Source of the DNA: Paenibacillus monticola
Lineage (GTDB): Bacteria > Bacillota > Bacilli > Paenibacillales > Paenibacillaceae
DNA length: 64,000 nucleotides
Assembly (NCBI RefSeq): GCF_009664975.1
Contig: NZ_WJXB01000008.1
Span: forward strand, 124,001-188,000
Direction of reading: 5' to 3'
A program made the position numbers and the translations under genes. This document shows positions 7,780 through 16,015 of this stretch, in pieces; positions within the stretch are counted from its first letter, which is position 1; each line of letters starts with the position of its first letter. The notes below the pieces were generated by a model. That model was given only the letters and a program-made list of their open reading frames with translations. It was not told the origin of the DNA and made no database searches.

Positions 7780-9200
7780 GGGGGGCAGAACGTTTTTCTA
7801 AGCTGCGTAGTTCTCTTCTATCACGTTATTTGCTGATTATTATAGCTGCGTTGCTATTCCTTCCGGTGGTATTGCCCTTAACCACTATTGTTTATGATTT
7901 GTTCAACCGAGTGGATGCAGAGGAGCAGCCTAAGGATGCCGCACTCTATTCCAATATTAAGGAGCTGGAGAAGTTATGGCATAATGAAGCGCTGCTGCTG
8001 CAAGGTGCACCGCCAGAGGTTATCAATCAACGGCTGCATGAACTGAGCGGCAAATATAGCAGGGCTACCGTGTTCTGGGTAGATGGTCAAGGGATGACTC
8101 GGCTAACGCTTGGGCCAGCTCAGTCCGTTCAGGAAGTACAGGGAGTTGGAGGCCCCTTACCTGTTCACTGGACGGCGGCTGAGGCGATTGCCTTTATGAA
8201 ACAGAGCATGAAGCGTGAACCCTTGACCATCGTTGCTTTTGTGGGTGACAAAGCTGAGGCCGGGGAAGGTTTCATGGTCATGCAGATACCCGAGGCTGTA
8301 TTGAACGTTGTCTTAGGGAAGAGTATCAGCATATGGTATGGCCTAGTATTATTGGTGCTTTTTATAGCCTTCGCAGTGGTCTCCTGGTTATTCTTCATTG
8401 GCATACGCAAACGCCTGCTGCGTCTTCAAACCGCGATGACCATCATCGGTCCGGACGGAATGCCAGGGGCGATTGCTTCGGGGAAGCCGGATGAAATCGG
8501 CCGCTTGGAGGAGGCCTTTAATACGATGGTGGCAGAGCTTGCCAGCAGCCGAAGAAGAGAGTCGGAGGAGGAGGGCTTGCGCAAGCGGCTTGTATCCGAT
8601 TTGTCCCATGATCTCCGTACACCGCTGACCATTATCCGCAGCCATTTGCATGTGCTGACCAAGGAGAAGATAACGCCTCAGGGACAAGCATCCCTGAAGC
8701 TGATGGATGAGCGTATTGCCGATCTTGGTGTACTGATTGAGAATCTGCTCTCTTATAACTTGCTGAACAGTGGTCGGGTAATCCTGAATCGCGAGCGCAA
8801 GGATGTCTTCAGGTTGCTGCGGGAAAGTGCCGCAGCTTGGTATCCTCTATGGGAGAAGGAAGGCTTTGAGGTCGATATTGACCTCTCGGACAAACCTTTG
8901 TATTGGAACGTCGATGAGATCTGGTTCCGGCGTATTCTTGATAATCTGTATCAGAATATTGTACGGCATGCACGTAGTGGTTGTTATGTGGGGATCTCCA
9001 CCGAAGTTCGGGCAGGGTTACGTGTCATTCTGATCGCCGATCATGGCCAGGGTCTGGAGAGCGATTCGACATCCAAGGGGGCAGGATTGGGACTTACTAT
9101 CGTGGATTTGCTGCTTAAAGCTATGGAGCTGGACTGGACAATGGACAGTACGCAACAAGGCACCTCGATAGTGATCTTTAATCAGCAGCAGGAAATTTAA
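7776..9200 (+). CDS. Sensor histidine kinase (HAMP, HisKA, HATPase)
   Basis: Membrane kinase of 474 aa. The first membrane helix is at about 14-43, then an extracellular domain of about 140 residues, a second helix at about 186-210, and a HAMP linker. The dimerisation domain carries His278 in DLSHDLRTPL, and the ATPase domain shows NLYQNIVRHA (N box) and GAGLGLTIVDLL (G box). The ATG overlaps the regulator's stop codon (ATGA), so the two are coupled. The extracellular domain is larger than in BceS-type kinases, which fits direct ligand sensing as in the SpaK/NisK/CprK type. The ligand is unknown. Confidence 0.94.
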   Translation: MRGAERFSKLRSSLLSRYLLIIIAALLFLPVVLPLTTIVYDLFNRVDAEEQPKDAALYSNIKELEKLWHNEALLLQGAPPEVINQRLHELSGKYSRATVFWVDGQGMTRLTLGPAQSVQEVQGVGGPLPVHWTAAEAIAFMKQSMKREPLTIVAFVGDKAEAGEGFMVMQIPEAVLNVVLGKSISIWYGLVLLVLFIAFAVVSWLFFIGIRKRLLRLQTAMTIIGPDGMPGAIASGKPDEIGRLEEAFNTMVAELASSRRRESEEEGLRKRLVSDLSHDLRTPLTIIRSHLHVLTKEKITPQGQASLKLMDERIADLGVLIENLLSYNLLNSGRVILNRERKDVFRLLRESAAAWYPLWEKEGFEVDIDLSDKPLYWNVDEIWFRRILDNLYQNIVRHARSGCYVGISTEVRAGLRVILIADHGQGLESDSTSKGAGLGLTIVDLLLKAMELDWTMDSTQQGTSIVIFNQQQEI

Positions 9201-9270
9201 ACAAAACTTAAACTTCGTGCAACTTTGGTTTTAACCTTGGAGCGTTATGCTGAATACCGAGGTGAAGAAC

Positions 9271-10187
<917 letters not shown>

Positions 10188-10191
<4 letters not shown>

Positions 10192-10907
10192 TGGTCTGGC
10201 GGGCACTGTCAGCGGACTGGCTAAAGATTCGCGGTAGGGGACTGTGGTTTCTGGTGTTTCTTGGTCCTCTCGGATTAGTCGCTATGCAGGGACTGAACTT
10301 CGGACTTCGTTATGATTATCTGACCAAGCAGTATAGTGCTGATTTATGGGGGGGGCTGCTGAGTAATCTGTCTGACTTTGTGCCAGTAGCTCTCTATTTG
10401 GGCGGTACGCTAGTCTGCTCACTGATAGCAAATATCGAGCATCAGACGAGCTCCTGGAAGCAGCTTCTGGCTCTGCCCATCTCCCGCACATCCGTATTTA
10501 TGGCTAAGCTGCTGCTCTGTCTGCTACTTGTAGCTTTCTCTTGTCTGCTGCTCTCCGCAGGCGCAGTTGGTCTTGGATTGGCCTTGGGCTTTAAGCGCGA
10601 GCTTATTCCGTACGCGGATGTGTTTCGGATCGGTTTGTTGTCTTATCTGGCAGCACTCCCGGTGATTGTCTTGCAGCTATGGCTTTCTTTGTCCTTCCGC
10701 AATCAGACATTTCCGGTTGCGCTGGGGCTGACGCTGTCGCTCACCTCATTGTTTGCCATGTTCCTCGCGGAATGGATTCCCTTGTCTTGGCCATATCTGG
10801 TGTGGGGAACTCCGCATCATGTACTGTACAGCAGTGGGGGCTTACTGCTTGGTCTGTTGGTGCTGTTGCCGGGTATTGTACACTTCGCACGAAAGGATGT
10901 GGAATGA
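10188..10907 (+). CDS. ABC transporter permease, LanE/MutE-like
   Basis: Membrane subunit of 239 aa with about six helices. The segments WRALSADWLKIRG at the start, SLIANIEHQTSSWKQLLALPIS near residue 85 (a pattern shared by LanE/LanG permeases), and a hydrophobic C-terminal half fit the ABC-2-type permeases of lantibiotic self-protection. It overlaps the ATPase gene upstream and the second permease gene downstream by 4 bases each, so the three are a translationally coupled unit. Confidence 0.87.
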
Positions 10908-11644
10908 GTATGGGTTCCTTTTGGCGAATATGCGCCTCTGAACGGTTGAAGATGTCCAAGTCGTACATTTGGCTGCTTGTGATTTTAAGTCCGGCAATTG
11001 CCATACTGCCTGGTGCGCTATCCATCCGGGATGGAGAAGAGGTCACTTGGGGGCTGCTGCTCTCTGTGATGTCTGTGGTTCACGGCCTGCTGTTTCTGCC
11101 GGTGCTCTCAGGTATTTTCGCAGCGCTGATCTGTCGGTATGAGCATCAGGATGGAGGCTGGAAGCTGCTGCTTTCCCTTCCTGTAACAAGGATGAAAGTA
11201 TATCTATCCAAATATGTTATGATCATCGCTTTGCTAGGTGTGGTACAGCTGCTGTTCCTTGTGTGCTTACTCGGAATGGGTTGGATTCGCGACGCCGCTG
11301 CTCCGGTGCCCTGGTCCATCCTGCTGTTCAGCGTATTTGGCGGCTGGATTGCCTGTCTGCCTCTGGCTGCTCTGCAGCTGGCAGTTTCTCAAGGCTGGAG
11401 CAGCTTTGGCGCGCCGCTGGCACTGAATGTGAGCTTGACCATACCCAATATACTAATCGCGAATTCCGCAACATACGGGCCTTATTATCCTTGGGTACAG
11501 CCCTCGTTGGCCATGACACCCAATGGGCAAGACGGATTTGGTGCTTTCAATTTACCTCTAGACAGCTTAATGATCGTGGTACTCGGCAGTCTGATTGTAT
11601 TTTTGGTGGCAGGTCTATTTTTCTTTTGGCGCAAGGCGGTGTAA
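10904..11644 (+). CDS. ABC transporter permease, LanG/MutG-like
   Basis: Second membrane subunit, 246 aa and about six helices. It begins MSMGSFWRICASERLKMSKSY, and IFAALICRYEHQDGGWKLLL is parallel to the EHQTSSWKQLL segment of the first permease, which shows the two are paralogous. The ATG at 10904 overlaps the preceding stop (ATGA); a longer frame starting at 10679 lies inside the previous gene and is rejected as a start. It completes the LanFEG-like complex, which would act at the cytoplasmic membrane on bacitracin- or lantibiotic-like peptides. Confidence 0.87.
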   Translation: MSMGSFWRICASERLKMSKSYIWLLVILSPAIAILPGALSIRDGEEVTWGLLLSVMSVVHGLLFLPVLSGIFAALICRYEHQDGGWKLLLSLPVTRMKVYLSKYVMIIALLGVVQLLFLVCLLGMGWIRDAAAPVPWSILLFSVFGGWIACLPLAALQLAVSQGWSSFGAPLALNVSLTIPNILIANSATYGPYYPWVQPSLAMTPNGQDGFGAFNLPLDSLMIVVLGSLIVFLVAGLFFFWRKAV

Positions 11645-11682
11645 GCTGCAGTGGTCTATGTTTAAGTGAGAATCCCTCTCCA

Positions 11683-11711
11683 TGGACATTCGGAGCAGTT
11701 CTTTCTATAAT
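11683..11711 (+). promoter_or_regulatory. Promoter of the ArsR/SmtB gene
   Basis: TGGACA at 11683-11688 and TATAAT at 11706-11711 with 17 bases between. A small palindrome AACATGATGTT at 11718-11728 follows near the expected start and might be an autoregulatory site, but it is unlike the 20-bp operators of the two exporters. Confidence 0.65.
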
Positions 11712-11774
11712 TAAAAGAACATGATGTTAATGGCAACCGGTTGAGCCGGATTAGCTTATAGGGGAGGGCGAAGC

Positions 11775-12140
11775 ATGGAGCCAGCAGCACTAGAAGAATG
11801 TGACGATACATGCAAGGGTTCGGAGCTGGAACCGGAATCTATGGCGTTGATCCTGCCTGAACGGGAGACAACGGATAAAATGGCCGAGATGTTCAAAGCG
11901 TTGGGTGATCCGACAAGAGTACGGCTCATCTACGCCCTATCCCAACGAGAGCTATGTGTACACGATTTGTCTACGATCCTGGATATGGGGCAATCGGCAG
12001 TATCCCATCAGCTCCGCTATCTGCGGAATCTGCGGATTGTGAAGCGCCGCAAAGAAGGAAAGACCGTGTATTACTCGTTAAATGATGCGCATGTAGAGCA
12101 GATCTTTTTGCAGACGCATGAACATATCCGCCACGAGTAG
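11775..12140 (+). CDS. ArsR/SmtB-family metal-sensing repressor
   Basis: Repressor of 121 aa that leaves DNA on binding metal. The winged helix is clear (FKALGDPTRVRLIYALSQRELCVHDLSTIL, then QSAVSHQLRYLRNLRIV). Possible metal ligands are seen at three places: N-terminal CDDTC, the alpha-3 segment ELCVHDL, and the alpha-5 segment DAHVEQIFLQTHEHI with Asp/His residues of the SmtB/CzrA Zn site. This suits Zn2+, Cd2+ or both. It faces a CDF exporter convergently and is 1.4 kb from a P-type ATPase; both exporters carry the same palindromic operator, and this is the obvious candidate regulator. Confidence 0.92.
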   Translation: MEPAALEECDDTCKGSELEPESMALILPERETTDKMAEMFKALGDPTRVRLIYALSQRELCVHDLSTILDMGQSAVSHQLRYLRNLRIVKRRKEGKTVYYSLNDAHVEQIFLQTHEHIRHE

Positions 12141-12159
12141 CTTAGCTGAATATAGCAGG

Positions 12160-12193
12160 AAAAAAGAGCGCCCAATGTGGCGCTCTTTTTTTT
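12160..12193. terminator. Bidirectional terminator
   Basis: AAGAGCGCC and GGCGCTCTT form a strong hairpin flanked by A and T runs between two convergent genes, the ArsR repressor and the CDF exporter. Confidence 0.9.
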
Positions 12194-12260
12194 AAAAAGA
12201 TAAGAATTTATAGGTTTCAGATGAAACTTATCCTTATATTTCTCGAAGGAAGCGGTTGAT

Positions 12261-13238
12261 TTAGACTTTTAGATCACCATGCTGTAATTGGGAATTTTCA
12301 ACTTGTATTGTGGAATGCTGAATATTGAACTTCTCCTCCATAAGCGCGACGGCCTGCTGCAGGATGGTCTGAGGGTCCATGTCGTCTTTGATAAGCAGGT
12401 GGCAGCTGAGAGAATCGAGTCCTGAAGTGATGGTCCAGATATGCAAATCATGAACATTGATCACGCCATCAATATGCATTAATGTATTTTTGACTTGATC
12501 GGTATTAACAGCACTAGGAGTTCCCTCCATCAGGATGTGAAAGGCCTGTTTAATGACTCCCCAAGCTCCCTTCAGGATAAGAAGAGCGACCAAGACACTA
12601 ATGATCGGATCCGCAGCATACCAAGAGAATAGACTCATGATCAGTCCGGCAATAATAGCTCCAACCGAGCCTAAGGCATCACTCAGAATATGCAGGTAGG
12701 CGCTGCGTATATTGAGGTTCTCTTTTACATCACTTTTCCGCATTAACATCCAGGCGCTGATCAGGTTGGCAAGCAGTCCAACAGAAGCGATGATCATCAT
12801 GGAGCCACTGTTTACTGTAGGCGGTGCAAAGAAACGATGATAAGCCTCCCACATAATAAATCCGGCAATAACAAACAAAGTGACACCGTTAAATAATGCA
12901 GCCATAACCTCGAATCTATAAAATCCGTAGGAATTCTTCAGGGAAGGCGGCTTCACCGCGAATATCATGGCGACCAGACTGAGCGCAAGCGAAGCGGTAT
13001 CACTGAGCATATGACCAGAATCAGAGAGTAGGGCCAAACTATTGGTAAACAGGCCTCCGAAAAATTCGAGGAACATAATGCCCCCGGTGATAAGCAAGGC
13101 GATAAGTAAACCCTTTTTATTGTTGGGCGCATGGGAATGTCCGGAATGGCTATGTCCATGATGATCGTGATCTTTATGCAAGTGTGGCTGTGAATGGTTC
13201 GTTTGATTATGGCTATCTGTGTGCTGATGATTGCTCAT
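12261..13238 (-). CDS. CDF-family zinc/cadmium exporter (CzcD-like)
   Basis: Cation-diffusion-facilitator antiporter of about 325 aa that exports Zn2+ or Cd2+ in exchange for protons. It has a His-rich N-terminus (about residues 4-38, many HxH and HSH units), six membrane helices, the two metal-site motifs HMLSDTASL (helix 2) and HILSDALGS (helix 5), and a C-terminal cytoplasmic domain ending with IQVEN. The ATG at 13238 follows AAAGGGGT by 7 bases; an in-frame upstream ATG lies inside the operator and is not used. A promoter and a 20-bp ArsR-type operator directly precede it. Confidence 0.93.
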   Translation of the reverse strand: MSNHQHTDSHNQTNHSQPHLHKDHDHHGHSHSGHSHAPNNKKGLLIALLITGGIMFLEFFGGLFTNSLALLSDSGHMLSDTASLALSLVAMIFAVKPPSLKNSYGFYRFEVMAALFNGVTLFVIAGFIMWEAYHRFFAPPTVNSGSMMIIASVGLLANLISAWMLMRKSDVKENLNIRSAYLHILSDALGSVGAIIAGLIMSLFSWYAADPIISVLVALLILKGAWGVIKQAFHILMEGTPSAVNTDQVKNTLMHIDGVINVHDLHIWTITSGLDSLSCHLLIKDDMDPQTILQQAVALMEEKFNIQHSTIQVENSQLQHGDLKV

Positions 13239-13259
13239 AAGATGTACCCCTTTTCTTAT

Positions 13260-13279
13260 ATATGAATAAGTGCTCATAT
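13260..13279. promoter_or_regulatory. ArsR/SmtB-type operator, copy 1 (CDF gene)
   Basis: ATATGAATAAGTGCTCATAT, an imperfect inverted repeat resembling SmtB/CzrA operators. It is identical base for base to the copy at 13536-13555 and lies between the -10 box and the ribosome site of the CDF gene. Confidence 0.85.
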
Positions 13280-13283
13280 GTTA

Positions 13284-13312
13284 ATATTAACAAGTGTGAA
13301 TTGAAATATCAA
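13284..13312 (-). promoter_or_regulatory. Promoter of the CDF exporter
   Basis: On the minus strand TTGATA (13307-13312) and TAATAT (13284-13289) are separated by 17 bases. The operator lies at the expected transcription start. Confidence 0.72.
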
Positions 13313-13490
13313 GTCACTTACGAAAGAATCTGTAGCTGAATAATCGCTTACAGGTATATTGTTGTATGAAATACAGTATTCCATGCGGGCAAAGGGACCG
13401 CAGTAACTAAAAGTTGGATTTGACTTTGAAGGACGGCGAAACCCATGCATCTTGTTTCAGAAAAAAGTGGCAGTTACTCCTAACAATACA
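13313..13490. other. Intergenic region between divergent metal exporters
   Basis: About 180 bases between the two divergent promoters. I see no reading frame with a ribosome site, no terminator and no known riboswitch. A motif-rich stretch near 13385-13450 (GGGCAAAGGGACCGC) does not fit a class I can name. Confidence 0.5.
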
Positions 13491-13520
13491 TTGACACTCC
13501 GAAACCTAAGGGAATATAAT
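13491..13520 (+). promoter_or_regulatory. Promoter of the P1B-type ATPase gene
   Basis: TTGACA at 13491-13496 and TATAAT at 13515-13520 with an 18-base spacer; both hexamers match the consensus exactly. The operator at 13536 begins about 15 bases downstream of the -10 box. Confidence 0.85.
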
Positions 13521-13535
13521 ATGGTTAAAGATAAC

Positions 13536-13555
13536 ATATGAATAAGTGCTCATAT
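13536..13555. promoter_or_regulatory. ArsR/SmtB-type operator, copy 2 (ATPase gene)
   Basis: Second identical copy of ATATGAATAAGTGCTCATAT, just downstream of the expected transcription start, so a bound repressor would block initiation or elongation. Confidence 0.86.
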
Positions 13556-13582
13556 ATAGATTAGCCGGAGGAGCTGAGTCAT

Positions 13583-15820
13583 TTGAATATGATCCAAGGC
13601 AGTGTGAAACGTCAGTGGACACTAGAAGGACTGCATTGTGCCAACTGTGCCATGAAGATTGAAGACAAAGTGAAAAAGATTGAAGGTGTGTCAGCTTGTT
13701 CTGTTAATTTCGCCATGAAGACGTTAACGATGGAGACAGAAGAAGCGTATATGGAATCAGCCTTGTTGGAGGCAGAGAGAGCGGTCAAGGCACTGGAACC
13801 TAATGTGAAGCTGCAGGAAATTATAGCTAAGGGTAAGCAGAAGCCATCTCCTAACAGCAGTCATACACACGCGGAGGGACATGAGCATGGACAACCTGAG
13901 GCTGATGAGCACAGTCATACTCATGAGCAGGCAGATGCTGATGGACACGGTCACAGTCATGAGCATGGGGAAGGGAACACCCGCCGCATCCTGCTGCGTC
14001 TGGGGGGCGGAGGTATTCTGGCTGCTGCCGGAATGCTATTGCAGCTTAGCGGATTACTAGAACTGCTGATCTTCCTGGCCGCTTATCTTATCGTGGGTGG
14101 CGAAGTAGTCTGGCGGGCCGCTCGGAATATCGTTCGGGGTCAGGTGTTCGATGAGAATTTCCTGATGGCGGTAGCGACAATCGGTGCCTTTGCGATTGGA
14201 GAATATCCTGAAGGTGTTGCCGTAATGCTCTTTTACCAGATCGGAGAGCTGTTCCAGGGACTGGCAGTTAATAAATCACGCAGATCAATCACGGCGCTGA
14301 TGGATATCCGCCCTGAATTTGCCTTTCTTAAGATCGGGGAAGAATTGAAGAAGGTCTCACCGGAGGACGTAAGCATTGGAGACATTATCGTGGTAAAGCC
14401 TGGTGAGAAGGTGCCGCTTGACGGAACTATTCTACAGGGTAGTGCCATGATGGATACTTCGGCGCTTACCGGTGAATCTGTGCCGCGTTCGGCGGGACCG
14501 GGCAGTGCAGTGTTAAGCGGGTTCATCAACCGCAACGGTGTGATCACCATTGAAGTCACGCAAACTTTTGGTGAATCGGCAGTCTCCAAAATACTGGAGC
14601 TGGTACAGAACGCCTCCAGCAATAAAGCGAAGACGGAGAATTTCATTACCAAGTTCGCACGGGGCTACACGCCTGTGGTTGTCATCACAGCTTTGCTGCT
14701 GGCTACTCTTCCGCCACTATTTATAAGTGGTGCTACGTTCACAGATTGGATTTACCGTGCACTGGTGTTCCTCGTGATTTCCTGCCCTTGTGCGCTGGTA
14801 GTTTCGATCCCGCTTGGGTTCTTCGGAGGCATCGGTGCCGCTTCCAAGAGCGGCATTCTTATCAAAGGTAGCAACTTCCTGGAGGCATTGAACGATGTCA
14901 AGGTTGTAGTCTTCGATAAGACGGGGACGCTGACTAAAGGTCAGTTTAATGTAACGGGTATTTATCCAGCAGAAGGTAAGTCAGAGAGCGAACTGCTGCG
15001 GGTTGCCGCCTATGCGGAGAGCCATTCCAATCATCCGATTGCCGAGTCGATTCGTGCAGCTTACGGTGAGAGTATTGCTAAGGAAGGAATTTTGGACTAT
15101 AACGAAATTTCTGGTCATGGGATTGCGGTTACGGTGGATGGTAAAGCTGTGCTGGCAGGGAATGCGCGGCTGATGGAACGGGAGGGTATCTCCTACAAAG
15201 TGCCGGGGCAGAGTGGAACGGTGGTTCATATAGCTATTGATAAGCAGTACGGAGGTTATCTGGTGATCGCCGATGAGGTGAAGGACGATTCACTCCGAGC
15301 CATTCAGGCACTTAAAGCGCTGGGTATTCGCAGAACGGTCATGCTGACAGGCGACGCGGCATCGGTGGCGGAAGCGGTAGGGAAACAGCTGGGGGTAGAT
15401 GAAGTTCATGCAGAGCTTCTGCCACAGCATAAAGTGGAGGCCATCGAAAGACTGGAAGGCCAGAAATCAGCTAAGGAAAAGATCGTTTTTGTAGGAGACG
15501 GCATCAATGATACCCCTGTACTGGCGAGAGCTGACATCGGGATTGCCATGGGTGGACTGGGCTCAGATGCTGCTATCGAGGCAGCGGATATTGTAATTAT
15601 GACCGATGAGCCGTCTAAGATAGCTGTTGCGATTGGGATTGCCAAGCGTACACGCGCTATCGTCTGGCAGAATATTATTTTTGCACTAGGAGTTAAAGTC
15701 GTCTTTCTAGTTCTGGGCGCGTTTGGAATTGCCACCATGTGGGAGGCCGTTTTCTCGGATGTAGGTGTAACCATACTTGCGGTGCTTAATAGCGTTCGGG
15801 CTTTAAAGGTGCTGAAATAA
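13583..15820 (+). CDS. P1B-type Zn/Cd/Pb-exporting ATPase (CadA/ZntA-like)
   Basis: Heavy-metal pump of 745 aa. The N-terminal metal-binding domain carries GLHCANCA (Cys19, Cys22), followed by a His-rich linker (about 92-132). The membrane CPC motif is at 401-403 (SCPCALV), the phosphorylated Asp445 lies in DKTGTLTKG, and the nucleotide-domain motif is SNHPIAES; GDGINDTPVLA follows. CPC with these features marks the Zn2+/Cd2+/Pb2+ subgroup. The start is a TTG at 13583, 9 bases after GGAGGAG; an ATG at 13589 is the alternative but is further from that site. Its promoter is repressed in all likelihood by the ArsR protein through the operator at 13536. It works with the divergent CDF exporter. 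Confidence 0.96.
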   Translation: MNMIQGSVKRQWTLEGLHCANCAMKIEDKVKKIEGVSACSVNFAMKTLTMETEEAYMESALLEAERAVKALEPNVKLQEIIAKGKQKPSPNSSHTHAEGHEHGQPEADEHSHTHEQADADGHGHSHEHGEGNTRRILLRLGGGGILAAAGMLLQLSGLLELLIFLAAYLIVGGEVVWRAARNIVRGQVFDENFLMAVATIGAFAIGEYPEGVAVMLFYQIGELFQGLAVNKSRRSITALMDIRPEFAFLKIGEELKKVSPEDVSIGDIIVVKPGEKVPLDGTILQGSAMMDTSALTGESVPRSAGPGSAVLSGFINRNGVITIEVTQTFGESAVSKILELVQNASSNKAKTENFITKFARGYTPVVVITALLLATLPPLFISGATFTDWIYRALVFLVISCPCALVVSIPLGFFGGIGAASKSGILIKGSNFLEALNDVKVVVFDKTGTLTKGQFNVTGIYPAEGKSESELLRVAAYAESHSNHPIAESIRAAYGESIAKEGILDYNEISGHGIAVTVDGKAVLAGNARLMEREGISYKVPGQSGTVVHIAIDKQYGGYLVIADEVKDDSLRAIQALKALGIRRTVMLTGDAASVAEAVGKQLGVDEVHAELLPQHKVEAIERLEGQKSAKEKIVFVGDGINDTPVLARADIGIAMGGLGSDAAIEAADIVIMTDEPSKIAVAIGIAKRTRAIVWQNIIFALGVKVVFLVLGAFGIATMWEAVFSDVGVTILAVLNSVRALKVLK

Positions 15821-15873
15821 GCCTAAATAAAGGCTATTCCTCCTTATCATCAATATGCACTTTCTGTCGATAT

Positions 15874-15918
15874 AAGTCTTTGGAATCCCAGTTATTGGGT
15901 CTAAAGGCTTATTTTTTG
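15874..15918 (+). terminator. Terminator after the P1B ATPase
   Basis: AAGTCTTT pairs with AAAGGCTT (one G-U) around an inner CCCA/TGGG stem, then six Ts. Confidence 0.7.
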
Positions 15919-15929
15919 TTTATAAAGCA

Positions 15930-15956
15930 AAAGAATTTGTCTATTTCTGCCGATAT
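15930..15956 (+). promoter_or_regulatory. Sigma-D-like (motility) promoter of the chemoreceptor gene
   Basis: GCCGATAT at 15949-15956 is an exact match to the -10 element of the flagellar sigma factor SigD. An AAAG at the correct distance (15 bases) is a partial match to the TAAA -35 element. It lies 60 bases before a chemotaxis gene, which is the expected target class. Confidence 0.6.
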
Positions 15957-16015
15957 ATGATTATATATTTACAGCATATGTAAATGAAAACCATTTATGG
16001 TGGGGGGATTAAGGA

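Noticed and set aside
10679..10903. Longer N-terminus for the second LanG-like permease
   Set aside because: The extra 75 codons lie inside the preceding permease gene in another frame and give a non-hydrophobic, Cys-rich sequence. The ATGA overlap at 10904 is the natural start.
13385..13480. c-di-GMP-type riboswitch between the metal exporters
   Set aside because: GGGCAAAGGGACCGC only loosely recalls the aptamer. The tetraloop-receptor and other conserved parts are missing, and no target gene fits.
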